Source: an uncultured Winogradskyella sp. (GTDB taxonomy: Bacteria; Bacteroidota; Bacteroidia; Flavobacteriales; Flavobacteriaceae). Taken from it: a stretch of 64,000 bases of DNA. The notes under the pieces were generated by a model, which saw nothing but the letters and a program-made list of their open reading frames with translations, was not told the DNA's origin and ran no database searches. How positions within the stretch are numbered: position 1 is the first letter of the stretch; every line of letters begins with the position of its first letter. Position numbers and translations under genes: made by a program. The stretch lies in assembly GCF_947498005.1 (NCBI RefSeq), contig NZ_CANMIW010000001.1, positions 729,131-793,130 on the forward strand. Reading direction: 5' to 3'. Below are positions 17,496 through 28,265 of the stretch, in pieces.

Positions 17496-17503
17496 TATAT
17501 TTG
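17496..17503 (+). promoter_or_regulatory. Probable -7 promoter element of the malic enzyme gene
   Basis: TATATTTG fits the Bacteroidota TAnnTTTG element, 20 nt before the ATG at 17524. The -33 TTG is not well placed (a TTG lies at 17467-17469, spacing 26). Confidence 0.4.
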
Positions 17504-17523
17504 TAGCTTAATTCTTTTTGATT

Positions 17524-19806
17524 ATGAGCAAACAAAGCAAACGCATAGAAGCTTTAGTATATCACGCTAAACCAACTCCTGGAAAGATAAAAGTAGTACC
17601 TACAAAAAAGTATGCATCGCAACGCGATTTGTCTTTGGCTTATTCACCAGGTGTAGCAGAACCTTGTTTAGAAATTGAAAAAGACGTTAATAATGTTTAT
17701 AAATACACAGCTAAAGGAAATTTAGTTGCTGTGATCTCTAACGGAACAGCTGTTTTAGGGTTAGGAAACATTGGACCCGAAGCCTCTAAGCCAGTAATGG
17801 AAGGAAAAGGTTTGCTCTTTAAAATTTTTGCTGATATAGATGTTTTTGATATTGAGGTAGACACAGAAGATGTAGATGCGTTTATAGAAACTGTAAAAAA
17901 TATAGCACCAACTTTCGGTGGTATTAATCTTGAAGATATTAAAGCGCCTGAAGCCTTTGAAATAGAACGTAGATTAAAGGAAGAATTAGACATTCCTGTA
18001 ATGCATGATGATCAGCATGGAACAGCCATTATTTCTGCGGCAGCATTAATAAATGCATTAGAGATTGCAGAAAAGAAAATTGAGGATGTAAAAATAGTAG
18101 TTAGTGGTGCTGGTGCAGCAGCTATTTCTTGTACAAGATTATATCAAGCTTGTGGTGCGCGTCGCGAAAATATAGTAATGCTAGATAGTAAGGGTGTTAT
18201 TAGAGATGACAGAGACAACCTTACAACTCAAAAAGCCGAGTTTGCTACAGATCGTAAAATAGATACGTTAACTGAGGCTATGGAAAATGCTGATGTGTTT
18301 ATTGGTTTATCTCAACCAGATATAGTTACTCCAGAGATGTTAAAATCAATGTCTGCTAATCCTGTTGTATTTGCAATGGCAAATCCGGTTCCGGAGATAA
18401 ATTATCAGTTAGCAATTGATACAAGAGAAGATATTATTATGGCAACTGGTCGTAGTGATCATCCTAACCAAGTTAATAATGTTCTTGGATTTCCATTTAT
18501 TTTTAGAGGAGCTCTCGATGTAAGAGCTACTAAAATAAATGAAGAAATGAAGATGGCAGCTGTAAAAGCGTTATCTAAATTAGCAAAAGAAGCAGTGCCA
18601 GAACAAGTGAATATTGCGTATGCAGAAACTCGCTTAACGTTTGGTAAAGATTATATAATTCCAAAACCGTTTGATCCAAGATTAATTGCAGAAGTTCCAC
18701 CTGCAGTAGCAAAAGCAGCTATGGAAAGTGGAGTGGCACAAGAGCCAATTGAAGACTGGGACCGTTATAAAAATTCGTTGTTAGAGCGTTTAGGTTCTGA
18801 TAATAAATTGGTGAGAATGCTTTTAAGTAGAGCAAAAACAAACCCTAAAAGAGTCGTTTTTGCAGAAGCAGATCAATTAGATGTTTTAAAAGCAGCACAA
18901 ATTACGCATGATGAAGGTGTCGCTATTCCTATATTACTAGGTAGAAAAGATGCGATTGTTAAGCTGATGGATGAAATTGAGTTCGATGCTGATGTACAAA
19001 TCATAGACCCTAAGTCTGATGAAGAACTAGAGCGTAAAAATCGATATGCAAAAGCCTATTGGGAAAAACGAAAAAGACAAGGTGTAACCATCTATTCAGC
19101 AGAAAAGAAAATGCGCGAGCGTAATTATTATGCTGCAATGATGGTAAATGAAGGTGATGCAGATGCTGTTATTACCGGTTATTCTCGTAATTATCCTTCA
19201 GTTGTAAAACCAATGTTAGAGTTAATTGGGATGGCAGAAGGTGTTGCCAGAGTAGCTACTACAAACGTTATGATGACGCAACGCGGACCAATGTTTTTAA
19301 GTGATACTTCTATAAATATAGATCCTACAGCTAAAGATTTAGCAAAGATTGCTAGGATGACCTCTAGAGTCACAAAAATGTTTGGGATAGAGCCTGTAAC
19401 CGCAATGATTTCATATTCTAATTTTGGGTCTTCAGAAAATCCTAGGGCTGAGAAAGTAAGGGAAGCGGTTGCTTATTTGCATAAAGCTTATCCAGAAATG
19501 TTAGTGGATGGAGAGTTACAAACCGATTTTGCTTTAAACTCAAAAATGTTGCAGGATATTTTTCCGTTTTCAAAATTAGCTGGTCGTAAAGTGAATACGC
19601 TTATTTTTCCGAATTTAGATTCAGCAAATATTACTTATAAACTATTGAAAGAGTTAAATAATGCAGAATCAATTGGGCCAATAATGATGGGTATGGCTAA
19701 ACCAGTACATATATTACAATTAGGAGCAAGTGTAGATGAAATTGTGAATATGGCTGCAATTTCCGTTATAGATGCGCAAGAGCGCGATAGAAAGCAGCAC
19801 GTGTAG
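17524..19806 (+). CDS. maeB: NADP-dependent malic enzyme with phosphotransacetylase-like domain
   Basis: This enzyme decarboxylates malate to pyruvate with NADPH formation. I take ATG 17524 (MSKQSKRIEALVYHAKP) over the upstream TTG at 17518, giving 760 aa. The N-terminal malic domain (about 1-425) shows SLAYSPGVAEPC, VMHDDQHGTA, and the nucleotide-binding VVSGAGAAAISC; the C-terminal part (about 430-755) is the inactive phosphate acetyl/butyryl transferase domain that regulates MaeB by acetyl-CoA. It stands alone with its own promoter-like TATATTTG; ruvA follows after 78 nt. Confidence 0.95.
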   Translation: MSKQSKRIEALVYHAKPTPGKIKVVPTKKYASQRDLSLAYSPGVAEPCLEIEKDVNNVYKYTAKGNLVAVISNGTAVLGLGNIGPEASKPVMEGKGLLFKIFADIDVFDIEVDTEDVDAFIETVKNIAPTFGGINLEDIKAPEAFEIERRLKEELDIPVMHDDQHGTAIISAAALINALEIAEKKIEDVKIVVSGAGAAAISCTRLYQACGARRENIVMLDSKGVIRDDRDNLTTQKAEFATDRKIDTLTEAMENADVFIGLSQPDIVTPEMLKSMSANPVVFAMANPVPEINYQLAIDTREDIIMATGRSDHPNQVNNVLGFPFIFRGALDVRATKINEEMKMAAVKALSKLAKEAVPEQVNIAYAETRLTFGKDYIIPKPFDPRLIAEVPPAVAKAAMESGVAQEPIEDWDRYKNSLLERLGSDNKLVRMLLSRAKTNPKRVVFAEADQLDVLKAAQITHDEGVAIPILLGRKDAIVKLMDEIEFDADVQIIDPKSDEELERKNRYAKAYWEKRKRQGVTIYSAEKKMRERNYYAAMMVNEGDADAVITGYSRNYPSVVKPMLELIGMAEGVARVATTNVMMTQRGPMFLSDTSINIDPTAKDLAKIARMTSRVTKMFGIEPVTAMISYSNFGSSENPRAEKVREAVAYLHKAYPEMLVDGELQTDFALNSKMLQDIFPFSKLAGRKVNTLIFPNLDSANITYKLLKELNNAESIGPIMMGMAKPVHILQLGASVDEIVNMAAISVIDAQERDRKQHV

Positions 19807-19854
19807 TAATGTTCTAAGTGTTTATCTTATCCTAATAAATGCAAATAATTTTAT

Positions 19855-19862
19855 TACATTTG
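19855..19862 (+). promoter_or_regulatory. Possible -7 promoter element before ruvA
   Basis: TACATTTG matches TAnnTTTG 22 nt upstream of the ruvA ATG. No good -33 TTG is seen at the expected distance. Confidence 0.35.
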
Positions 19863-19884
19863 GTTTTTTAACTTTTTGTTATAA

Positions 19885-20466
19885 ATGATCACACATATAG
19901 AGGGTAAACTCGTAGAAAAAAATCCAACAGATGTTGTAATTGACTGCAATGGTGTTGGGTACTTTATAAATATATCTTTTCACACATTTTCTCAAATTCC
20001 GGATAAAGAGCATTTAAGGCTTTATACGCACTTACAAGTGCGTGAAGATGCTCACAGTCTTTATGGTTTCTCTTCGAAAACGGAACGCGAAATATTTAAA
20101 TTATTAATTTCAGTGAGTGGTATTGGTGCAAATACGGCACGTACTATGTTATCTTCGTTAACACCAGACCAAGTTAAGGAAGGGATTGCAGGTGGAGACG
20201 TATCGCTAATACAAAGCGTAAAAGGAATTGGACTTAAAACAGCACAACGCGTTATTATAGATTTAAAAGATAAAGTGTTAAAAGTTTATGGATTAGACGA
20301 ACTTTCTTTGTCAACAAACAATACAGACAAGGAAGAAGCGTTATCTGCTTTAGAAGTTTTAGGATTTAACAAAAAACAGTCCGAAAAAGTTGTCGATAAA
20401 ATTTTACAAGCCCAACCAGATGCCCTTGTAGAGCAAATTATTAAAGAAGCTCTAAAAAACTTATAA
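19885..20466 (+). CDS. ruvA: Holliday junction DNA helicase subunit RuvA
   Basis: 193 aa, tetrameric DNA-binding partner of RuvB. The N-terminal OB fold starts MITHIEGKLVEKNPTDVVIDCNGVGY. Helix-hairpin-helix motifs ISVSGIGANTAR and IQSVKGIGLKTAQRVIIDLKDK follow, and a C-terminal RuvB-binding helix bundle (ALEVLGFNKKQSEKVV). Stop and the sprA start overlap by 1 nt (TAATG), a ruvA-sprA pairing I recall from other Flavobacteria. Confidence 0.97.
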   Translation: MITHIEGKLVEKNPTDVVIDCNGVGYFINISFHTFSQIPDKEHLRLYTHLQVREDAHSLYGFSSKTEREIFKLLISVSGIGANTARTMLSSLTPDQVKEGIAGGDVSLIQSVKGIGLKTAQRVIIDLKDKVLKVYGLDELSLSTNNTDKEEALSALEVLGFNKKQSEKVVDKILQAQPDALVEQIIKEALKNL

Positions 20467-23400
20467 TGCAATTAAATAATATTAATAATAATCATCCATT
20501 TTCCAATAGGTTTTATTGTGTTTTGGCATTTGTGATGCTAATTGGCAGTTCGTTATTTGCGCAAGAGACGGAAACAGAAACAGAACAAGATAGTACCGCT
20601 ACGACGTTTTCTTTTGGAAAATTAAACATGCCAAATCCTAGCAGTATCGTTTCAAAATATGAATATGATCCTATATTAGATCGTTATATCTATACAGAGA
20701 AAATAGGAAGTTTTAATATTAATTACCCGCTTATATTAACACCAGAAGAATATCAGAAACTTGTTTTAGAAGAAAAACTTAAGGCTTACTATAAGAAAAT
20801 GGCAGATGCCAAAGCTGGACAAAAAGAAGGTTCTGAAGAAGATCAGAAAAATTTATTACCAGAGTTTTACGTTAACTCAGGATTATTTGAATCTATTTTT
20901 GGTGGGAATACCATAAATGTAATTCCGCAAGGATCAGTAGAGGTAGATTTAGGGGTTCTGTTTTCTAAACAAGATAACCCATCATTTTCTCCCAGAAACA
21001 GAACCAATTTTACTTTTGATTTTGATCAAAGAATAAGTTTAAGTTTATTAGGCAAAGTAGGAACAAGGCTTCAGGTAACCGCAAATTATGATACAGAAGC
21101 GACTTTCGATTTTCAACAAGTTGTAAAATTAGAATACACACCAACCGAAGATGATATTATTAGAAAAATTGAGGTTGGTAATGTAAACATGCCACTAAAT
21201 AGTTCGCTTATAACAGGTGCGCAAAGTTTGTTTGGTGTAAAAACAGAATTACAGTTTGGTAAAACAAGAGTGACAGCTGTTTTTTCTGAGCAACAATCTC
21301 AAGCTAAATCTGTCATAGCTGAAGGCGGAGGAACGGTAGAAGAGTTTGAGTTTTTCGCAAGAGACTATGATGAAAATAGACACTTCTTTCTTGCGCAGTA
21401 TTTTCAAGAAACTTACGATAAAGCACTATTACAATATCCGTTTATAGATAATCAAGGCCTTCAAATTACAAGAGTAGAACTTTGGGTTACTAATAGAAAT
21501 AACCAAACAGAGAATGTAAGAAATATTGTTGCTTTTCAAGATTTAGGAGAGTCTTCTGCAGATAATATTGGTTTAGACCCAGTTCCGGCTGGTTTTGTGA
21601 ATTTTCCAGGTGCCAAACCAAATAATAAAAATAATGATTTTGATCCTACAAGTATAGGTGTTGGTGGCTCGCTATTAACAGAAGCTGTTAGAAATATTAC
21701 CTCAGTAGAAAACGGCATTAATGTGGCTGTTAATGAAGGATTTGATTACGGAAAATTAGAATCTGCAAGAAAATTAACAGAAGGACAAGAATATGTATTA
21801 AATGCAGACTTAGGATATGTGTCGTTAAATCAGCGTTTACTTAATGATGAAGTTTTGGCAGTAGCATTCCAATATACAATAGGCGGCGAAGTTTTTCAAG
21901 TTGGTGAATTTGCTAATGATGGTGTAGAAGCAACAACCGTAGATGATTCATCAGGAAGTCAAGTTGTAAATAATCAAAGTTTAGTCTTAAAAATGTTGAA
22001 AAGTGCAGTTACTGCTGTAGATCAACCTATTTGGGATTTAATGATGAAAAACATTTATGATACAGGCGCTTTTCAATTAAGTCAAGAAGATTTTAAATTA
22101 AACATATTTTACACGGAAGCCTCTGCACTTAACTATATAAATCCGGTTGAAGGCACTGTATTTCCTACATTTGATAATAATACGCCTTACACAGGTGACG
22201 ATTCTGAAATAAACCAAACGCCATTAATAAGACTTTTTCATTTAGACCAACTTAACTATAATAATGACCCTCAAGAACAAGGAGATGGTTTCTTTGATTA
22301 CGTAGAAGGACAAACGGTTTTATCTCAAAACGGAAAGATAATATTTACAAAAACAGAGCCTTTTGGACGATATCTCTTCGATGTGTTAGATGATGACGGT
22401 AACCCAAATAATAACGAGACAGATTACGAAGATATAACTGACACGCAAAGTGGTTATAATGATAACCAGAAAAAATATGTTTACGATATTCTTTATAAGT
22501 CTACCAAAACGGCAGCACTAGATGAAGCTGAGAAGAATAAATTTCAAATTAAAGGACGTTATACAAGTAGTGGAGGAGATTCTGGTATTCCTATAGGTGC
22601 GTTTAATGTTCCTAGAGGATCTGTGACTGTTACTGCTGGTGGACGTGTGTTAGTTGAAGGCGTAGATTATACGGTAAACTATCAATTAGGACGTGTAGAA
22701 ATTTTAGATGAAGCATTAAAAGCATCTAATACACCTATAAACGTTTCTGTTGAAAATAATGCTGTTTTTGGGCAACAAACCAAACGTTTTACAGGTATAA
22801 ACATAGAACACCAATTTGATGAAAATTTTGTTTTAGGAGCTACTTTATTAAATCTAAATGAGCGACCAATAACTCAAAAAGCCAATTATAACTCAGAGCC
22901 AATAAATAACACCATTTTCGGTTTTAACGGAAATTACTCAACTGAGGTTCCTTTTTTAACGAGGTTAGCTAATAAACTTCCAAATATAGACACAGATGTA
23001 CCGAGTAATCTTTCAGTAAGAGGTGAGTTTGCTTATTTATTGCCAGGTGCACCAAATGGTACTGATTTAAACGGTGAAGCTACAGCTTACATTGATGATT
23101 TTGAAGGCACACAAGGTTCAATAGATTTATTAAGTCCACTTTCGTGGACGCTATCTAGTCGTCCTGTAGGTTTAGGTAGAACATATGCTGGTTTTGATAG
23201 TGAAGATAAACAAGGGATTCAAAATGGTTTTGATAGAGCACATTTAAACTGGTACACAATTGATCCTATTTTTTTCAGTAATCTTCGACCTGATGGTATG
23301 ACAGATGATGATGTTTCTGATGTTTATACAAGACGCGTATTTATAGATGAAATTTTTCCTTTGCAAGATATTGTACAAGGACAAACCTCAGTAATAAACA

Positions 23401-26400
23401 CTTTAGATTTAGCTTATTATCCAACGGAACGTGGACCTTATAATTTTGATTCTGATGCTGCGGATAATGTATTAGATACGCCTAGTGATAGTTGGGCAGG
23501 GATTACAAGACAAATTACATCCACAGATTTTGAACAAGCTAACGTAGAATATATCGAATTTTGGGTGCAAGATCCTTTTTTAGATACTACAACAAGTACA
23601 GGAGGTAAGCTTTTTATAAATCTTGGAAATATTTCTGAAGATGTATTAAAAGATGGAAAAAAGCAATACGAAAATGGTCTGCCAGATGATGGTGATATTT
23701 CAGATTTACTTCTTCAAAACCCAATTACAGAAGAGAATCCTTATGTAGTTCCGCAAAACCAATCTTTAATATACACCTTTGCAACAACAGGAGACCAAAG
23801 AACCAATCAAGATGTTGGTTTTGATGGTTATGATGATGTTGAAGAAGGACAGATGTTGACGACCATTTATGGTCAAAATGATTTTGGTGAAGATCCAGCA
23901 AATGATAACTATTCTTATTATTTAAACGAGGAAGGAGGCATTTTTGAGCGTTATAAAAAGTATAACGGTTTGCAAGGGAATACACCAGATACATTTACAG
24001 ATACCAATAGAGGTTCTACAACCTTACCAGATGTAGAAGATATCAATAGAGATAACACAATGAATACCATTGATAGTTATTTTGAGTACGAAATTGAAAT
24101 TACACCTGCTAGTCTTGCAGACCCTAACAATCCATATATCAATGATATAAAAACACCAGCGCCAAGTGGTTCTGTAACATTGCCAAATGGTGATGTGAGA
24201 ACTGATGTTAAATGGTATCAATTCAGAATTCCTATTAATGAAGAAACTAGGCGAATAGGTGGTATTACAGATATTAGATCTGTACGTTTTGCTCGATTAT
24301 ACGTTACGGATTTTACAGAAAAAACAGTACTACGTTTTGCAACATTAGATTTGGTACGTAGTGATTGGAGACGTTATGGATTAGATTTAGATAACGACGA
24401 TACAAACAACAGTGCAGATCCAGATTTTAACGTTGGTATCGTTGGTATTCAGGAAAATAACGGGAATTATGAAACACCACCAGGAATTGTAAGAGAAGAA
24501 TTAAACAATAACAATACTATTATAAGACAAAATGAACAATCATTAGTCTTACAAGCTTGTGACTTAGAACCAACAGATTCAAAAGGGGTTTATAAAAATA
24601 TAAGTCTTGATATGCGTCAGTACAAACGTCTAAGAATGTTTTTGCATGCTGAAGCGCAAGAAGGTCAAATTCTTGAAGAAGGCGAAATGACTGCTTTTAT
24701 AAGAATGGGTAACGATTTAACTGAGAACTTTTATCAAGTTGAAGTACCATTATTACCATCAGATTTAGCAGATGGAACAGGTGCTGAACAAATTTGGCCA
24801 GATGAAAATGAAATTAATATTTCACTTGAAGCTTTTCAGCAAATAAAGTCAAAAGGTATTTTTGATCAAACCCTTACTAATGAAGATCCAACCTTTTATA
24901 ATGTTATAGATGGTACAGTTAGTGAGAATGCTGTAGATGAGTTTTCTCCACTTGCAATTGGTCAGCAGAGAGTAGCCATAAAAGGAAATCCAAATTTTGG
25001 AGATATTAGAGTGTTAATGGTTGGTGTTAAAAACAGTAATGCGGCAACCACTATGGAAAATGTCTGTGGTGAAGTATGGTTTAATGAATTACGAATGTCT
25101 GGTCTAGAAAATGAAGGTGGATGGGCAGCCGTTGTAAGTATGGACACTAATCTTGCAGACTTTGCAGATATAAGTGCAACTGGAAGAAGAAGTACTGTAG
25201 GTTTTGGAGGTATAGAACAAGGACCAAATGAACGTAGTTTAGAAGACGTGCAACAATATGATGTAGTAACCAATGTACAGTTAGGGCAATTATTGCCTAA
25301 AAAATGGGGTGTGCAGATTCCATTTAATTATGCACAAAGTGAAGAATTAGTAACACCTAAGTTTGATCAATATTATAATGATCTTACATTAGAGTCTAGA
25401 TTAGATGCTGCCGAAACTAGTGCAGATGAAGATAGAATTAGAGAGCAATCAGAAGATTATACCAAACGTAAGAGTATTAATTTTATTGGTGTTAGAAAGC
25501 AAAAAACTGGTGATGCAGAGAAGCACTTCTACGATGTAGAAAATGTAACTTTAAACTATTCTTACAACAAAGTTGAGCATCGAGATTTTGAAATTGAAAA
25601 TTCATTAGATCAAACCGTAAGAGCTGGTGCAAATTATAATTATGCTTTTGAGCCTTTAAAAGTAGAACCATTTAAAAAGAACGATTCTCTATTCACTGGG
25701 AAGTATTGGAAGATTTTAAAAGATTTTAATCTTAATTTATTACCATCGAGTTTCTCTGTAAATACAGATATTAATAGACAATTTAGCAAACAAAAATTTA
25801 GAGAAGTAGAACTAGGAGGCGATAATATTGGCATAGAAGAGTTGTTCAGAAGAAACTATACTTTCGATTTTCAGTATGCGATTAATTACAATTTAACTGA
25901 TGCTTTAAGTTTAAATTTTTCAGCTTCAAATACTAATATCGTTCGAAATTACTTTATTGATGATCGTATTAGCGGTTTACAAGATCCGGATTTAAATGTT
26001 TGGGATGGTTTTTTCGATTTTGGAGATCCAAATTTTCAAACACAACAGCTTCAAGTTAATTATGAATTGCCATTATATAAAATTCCTGCGTTAAGCTTTT
26101 TAAGAGCAACATATTCTTATAATGGTGCTTTTCAATGGCAAAAAGGATCTGATTTAAATGAAGGCTTGGAAGTAGAAGATCCTGATAATCCAGGCGTTTA
26201 TAACACTTATAATTTAGGACATTCTATACAGAACTCTAATACACATAGTCTTAACTCTACCTTAAATATGGAAACATTATATAAGACCGTAGGATTGGTA
26301 AGAAAAGGTAAGAAGAGAAGTCGAGGGCGTACACGTACTACAACTACTAGAAGCAGATCTACAAGAGACAATGCCAATGAGGATACTAAGGATAAAGCTA

Positions 26401-27824
26401 AAGACCCAAACAAATTAAGTACAGGAGAAAAAGCGTATAATACCGTTGTAGATATCGTAACTATGGTAAAACGAATTCAGTTAGGTTACACTGAAAACAA
26501 TGGAACATTTTTACCAGGATATATGCAAACACCTGGTTTTGTGGGTACTTTAAAGCCAACGGTTGGTTACACTTTTGGTAGCCAGCGAGATATTAGAGAA
26601 CTCGCAGCAAGAAATGGTTGGTTAACTGTTTTTCCAGATCTCAACCAACAATATACAGAAGTGAAAAATACATCGTTGGTGTTTTCTGCTAATTTAGAAC
26701 CTATGCAAGATCTAAAAATAGACCTAACGGGTAATAGAACTTTTGCAGAAAATATTTCTGAAAACTTTGAAGCTCCAGATGATGATCTTGATGGATTTAG
26801 TGATAGATATGAAAGTTTGCTAACCAATTCTTTTGGAAATTTCAATATTTCCACAGCATTGATAAAAACGGCATTTAATGCAAGTGATGAGAATCAATCT
26901 GCAACATTTGATGATTTTAGAGCAAATAGATTAATCATTGCAAATCGTTTAGCTAAAGAGTTTTATGGAGACACACCTTATTCTACGGATGCTGAAGGTT
27001 ATCCCGAAGGTTTTGGTAAAAACAGTCAGCGCGTTTTATTGCCAGCATTTTTGTCGGCATACCAAGGTACCAATCCAGATAAAGTAAGTACAGACGCATT
27101 TAGAGACATACCAATACCAAATTGGACGTTGAAATATACAGGGCTAATGAAAATTCCATGGTTTAAAAAGACGTTTAGACGTTTTTCTATTCAGCATGGC
27201 TATAGGTCAAGTTATACAATTAATCAATTTAGAACCAACTTAGATTACACAGCAGGAGATGGTAACCAAGCATATATTGATCAATTAGATGAATCATTAG
27301 ATGCTTCGGGTAATTTTAAAAATGAAACGCTTTACAGTAATATAAATCTTGAAGAGCAATTTAGTCCATTAATCCGATTAGATTTTGAAATGAAAAATTC
27401 TATTAAAGTCTTGGCAGAAGTAAAAACGGATAGAATGTTGTCATTAAGTTTTGATAATAACCTATTAACTGAAATTCAAGGTAAAGAATATACATTAGGA
27501 TTGGGATACCGAATAAAAGATTTGAGAATTCGATCGCAATTAGCAGGACCAAAACAAATTGTGGTAAGTGATTTAAATATGCGAGCAGATATTTCTGTGC
27601 GAGATAATAAAACTATTATTAGATATTTAGATTTAGAAAACAATCAAATTACTGCTGGTCAAACAATTTGGGGCTTAAAGTATACAGCAGATTATGCATT
27701 TAGTAAAAACTTAACGGCTATTTTCTATTTTGATTATACCTTTTCAGATTTTGCAATTTCTACTTCTTTTCCGCAAACCTCAGTTAGGTCAGGAATTACT
27801 CTGCGCTATAATTTTGGAAATTAA
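20466..27824 (+). CDS. sprA: T9SS outer-membrane translocon / gliding protein SprA
   Basis: At 2452 aa this giant barrel forms the translocon of the type IX secretion system and is needed for gliding. A signal peptide ends near FAQETE (residues about 30-36). SprA-type N-terminal repeats with LPEFYVNSGLFESIFGG and GNTINVIPQGSVEVDLG appear near residue 135-165; the long body contains many strand-forming segments, ending QTSVRSGITLRYNFGN, a typical barrel closing strand. One internal basic stretch near 1940-1965 (KKRSRGRTRTTTTRSRSTR) is odd and is probably a surface or periplasmic loop. ATG overlaps the ruvA stop, and gcvH follows after 60 nt with its own promoter. Confidence 0.96.
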   Translation: MQLNNINNNHPFSNRFYCVLAFVMLIGSSLFAQETETETEQDSTATTFSFGKLNMPNPSSIVSKYEYDPILDRYIYTEKIGSFNINYPLILTPEEYQKLVLEEKLKAYYKKMADAKAGQKEGSEEDQKNLLPEFYVNSGLFESIFGGNTINVIPQGSVEVDLGVLFSKQDNPSFSPRNRTNFTFDFDQRISLSLLGKVGTRLQVTANYDTEATFDFQQVVKLEYTPTEDDIIRKIEVGNVNMPLNSSLITGAQSLFGVKTELQFGKTRVTAVFSEQQSQAKSVIAEGGGTVEEFEFFARDYDENRHFFLAQYFQETYDKALLQYPFIDNQGLQITRVELWVTNRNNQTENVRNIVAFQDLGESSADNIGLDPVPAGFVNFPGAKPNNKNNDFDPTSIGVGGSLLTEAVRNITSVENGINVAVNEGFDYGKLESARKLTEGQEYVLNADLGYVSLNQRLLNDEVLAVAFQYTIGGEVFQVGEFANDGVEATTVDDSSGSQVVNNQSLVLKMLKSAVTAVDQPIWDLMMKNIYDTGAFQLSQEDFKLNIFYTEASALNYINPVEGTVFPTFDNNTPYTGDDSEINQTPLIRLFHLDQLNYNNDPQEQGDGFFDYVEGQTVLSQNGKIIFTKTEPFGRYLFDVLDDDGNPNNNETDYEDITDTQSGYNDNQKKYVYDILYKSTKTAALDEAEKNKFQIKGRYTSSGGDSGIPIGAFNVPRGSVTVTAGGRVLVEGVDYTVNYQLGRVEILDEALKASNTPINVSVENNAVFGQQTKRFTGINIEHQFDENFVLGATLLNLNERPITQKANYNSEPINNTIFGFNGNYSTEVPFLTRLANKLPNIDTDVPSNLSVRGEFAYLLPGAPNGTDLNGEATAYIDDFEGTQGSIDLLSPLSWTLSSRPVGLGRTYAGFDSEDKQGIQNGFDRAHLNWYTIDPIFFSNLRPDGMTDDDVSDVYTRRVFIDEIFPLQDIVQGQTSVINTLDLAYYPTERGPYNFDSDAADNVLDTPSDSWAGITRQITSTDFEQANVEYIEFWVQDPFLDTTTSTGGKLFINLGNISEDVLKDGKKQYENGLPDDGDISDLLLQNPITEENPYVVPQNQSLIYTFATTGDQRTNQDVGFDGYDDVEEGQMLTTIYGQNDFGEDPANDNYSYYLNEEGGIFERYKKYNGLQGNTPDTFTDTNRGSTTLPDVEDINRDNTMNTIDSYFEYEIEITPASLADPNNPYINDIKTPAPSGSVTLPNGDVRTDVKWYQFRIPINEETRRIGGITDIRSVRFARLYVTDFTEKTVLRFATLDLVRSDWRRYGLDLDNDDTNNSADPDFNVGIVGIQENNGNYETPPGIVREELNNNNTIIRQNEQSLVLQACDLEPTDSKGVYKNISLDMRQYKRLRMFLHAEAQEGQILEEGEMTAFIRMGNDLTENFYQVEVPLLPSDLADGTGAEQIWPDENEINISLEAFQQIKSKGIFDQTLTNEDPTFYNVIDGTVSENAVDEFSPLAIGQQRVAIKGNPNFGDIRVLMVGVKNSNAATTMENVCGEVWFNELRMSGLENEGGWAAVVSMDTNLADFADISATGRRSTVGFGGIEQGPNERSLEDVQQYDVVTNVQLGQLLPKKWGVQIPFNYAQSEELVTPKFDQYYNDLTLESRLDAAETSADEDRIREQSEDYTKRKSINFIGVRKQKTGDAEKHFYDVENVTLNYSYNKVEHRDFEIENSLDQTVRAGANYNYAFEPLKVEPFKKNDSLFTGKYWKILKDFNLNLLPSSFSVNTDINRQFSKQKFREVELGGDNIGIEELFRRNYTFDFQYAINYNLTDALSLNFSASNTNIVRNYFIDDRISGLQDPDLNVWDGFFDFGDPNFQTQQLQVNYELPLYKIPALSFLRATYSYNGAFQWQKGSDLNEGLEVEDPDNPGVYNTYNLGHSIQNSNTHSLNSTLNMETLYKTVGLVRKGKKRSRGRTRTTTTRSRSTRDNANEDTKDKAKDPNKLSTGEKAYNTVVDIVTMVKRIQLGYTENNGTFLPGYMQTPGFVGTLKPTVGYTFGSQRDIRELAARNGWLTVFPDLNQQYTEVKNTSLVFSANLEPMQDLKIDLTGNRTFAENISENFEAPDDDLDGFSDRYESLLTNSFGNFNISTALIKTAFNASDENQSATFDDFRANRLIIANRLAKEFYGDTPYSTDAEGYPEGFGKNSQRVLLPAFLSAYQGTNPDKVSTDAFRDIPIPNWTLKYTGLMKIPWFKKTFRRFSIQHGYRSSYTINQFRTNLDYTAGDGNQAYIDQLDESLDASGNFKNETLYSNINLEEQFSPLIRLDFEMKNSIKVLAEVKTDRMLSLSFDNNLLTEIQGKEYTLGLGYRIKDLRIRSQLAGPKQIVVSDLNMRADISVRDNKTIIRYLDLENNQITAGQTIWGLKYTADYAFSKNLTAIFYFDYTFSDFAISTSFPQTSVRSGITLRYNFGN

Positions 27825-27826
27825 GT

Positions 27827-27857
27827 TTGAATTGATACCATTAAAAAATTACATTTG
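27827..27857 (+). promoter_or_regulatory. Promoter of gcvH (TTG-N20-TACATTTG)
   Basis: TTG at 27827-27829 and TACATTTG at 27850-27857 with 20 nt between them closely match the Bacteroidota housekeeping promoter. The -7 element ends 27 nt before the gcvH ATG. Confidence 0.6.
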
Positions 27858-27884
27858 TTCCATTAATTATATAATAGAGTAAAA

Positions 27885-28265
27885 ATGAATATACCATCAG
27901 AATTAAAGTACACAAAAGATCACGAATGGGTAAAGATTGAAGGCGATGTTGCCACAATTGGAATTACTGATTTTGCACAAGGAGAACTTGGTGATATTGT
28001 ATATGTAGAAGTAGATACCTTAGATGAAACTTTAGACATCGAAGAAGTATTTGGTACAGTTGAAGCTGTAAAAACAGTTTCAGATTTATTTTTGCCATTA
28101 ACAGGAGAGATTATAGAATTTAATGAAGGTTTAGAGGATGAGCCAGAAAAAGTAAATTCTGATCCTTATGGTGATGGTTGGATGATTAAATTGAAATTCA
28201 CAGATGCTTCACAAGTAGAAGGTTTATTATCTGCAGAAGATTATAAAGCTTTAATTAGTGGTTAA
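27885..28265 (+). CDS. gcvH: Glycine cleavage system H protein
   Basis: 126 aa lipoyl carrier of the glycine cleavage complex. The lipoyl Lys is K63 in [16 protein letters not shown], in the standard hairpin. [24 protein letters not shown] at the N-terminus and the [12 protein letters not shown] block near the C-terminus are characteristic. The P, T and L proteins are not nearby. It overlaps the vanZ-like gene by 8 nt, so they are co-translated. Confidence 0.97.
   Translation: MNIPSELKYTKDHEWVKIEGDVATIGITDFAQGELGDIVYVEVDTLDETLDIEEVFGTVEAVKTVSDLFLPLTGEIIEFNEGLEDEPEKVNSDPYGDGWMIKLKFTDASQVEGLLSAEDYKALISG

Noticed and set aside
24962..25273. 103-aa minus-strand ORF inside sprA
   Set aside because: It is an antisense frame with no start context and lies wholly inside a conserved coding region; similar shadows across sprA, ruvB, maeB and the efflux genes were also dropped.
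26282..26400. Basic Arg/Thr/Ser-rich stretch in sprA as a frameshift or insertion
   Set aside because: The frame stays open with normal codons on both sides, so it is more likely a variable loop of SprA.
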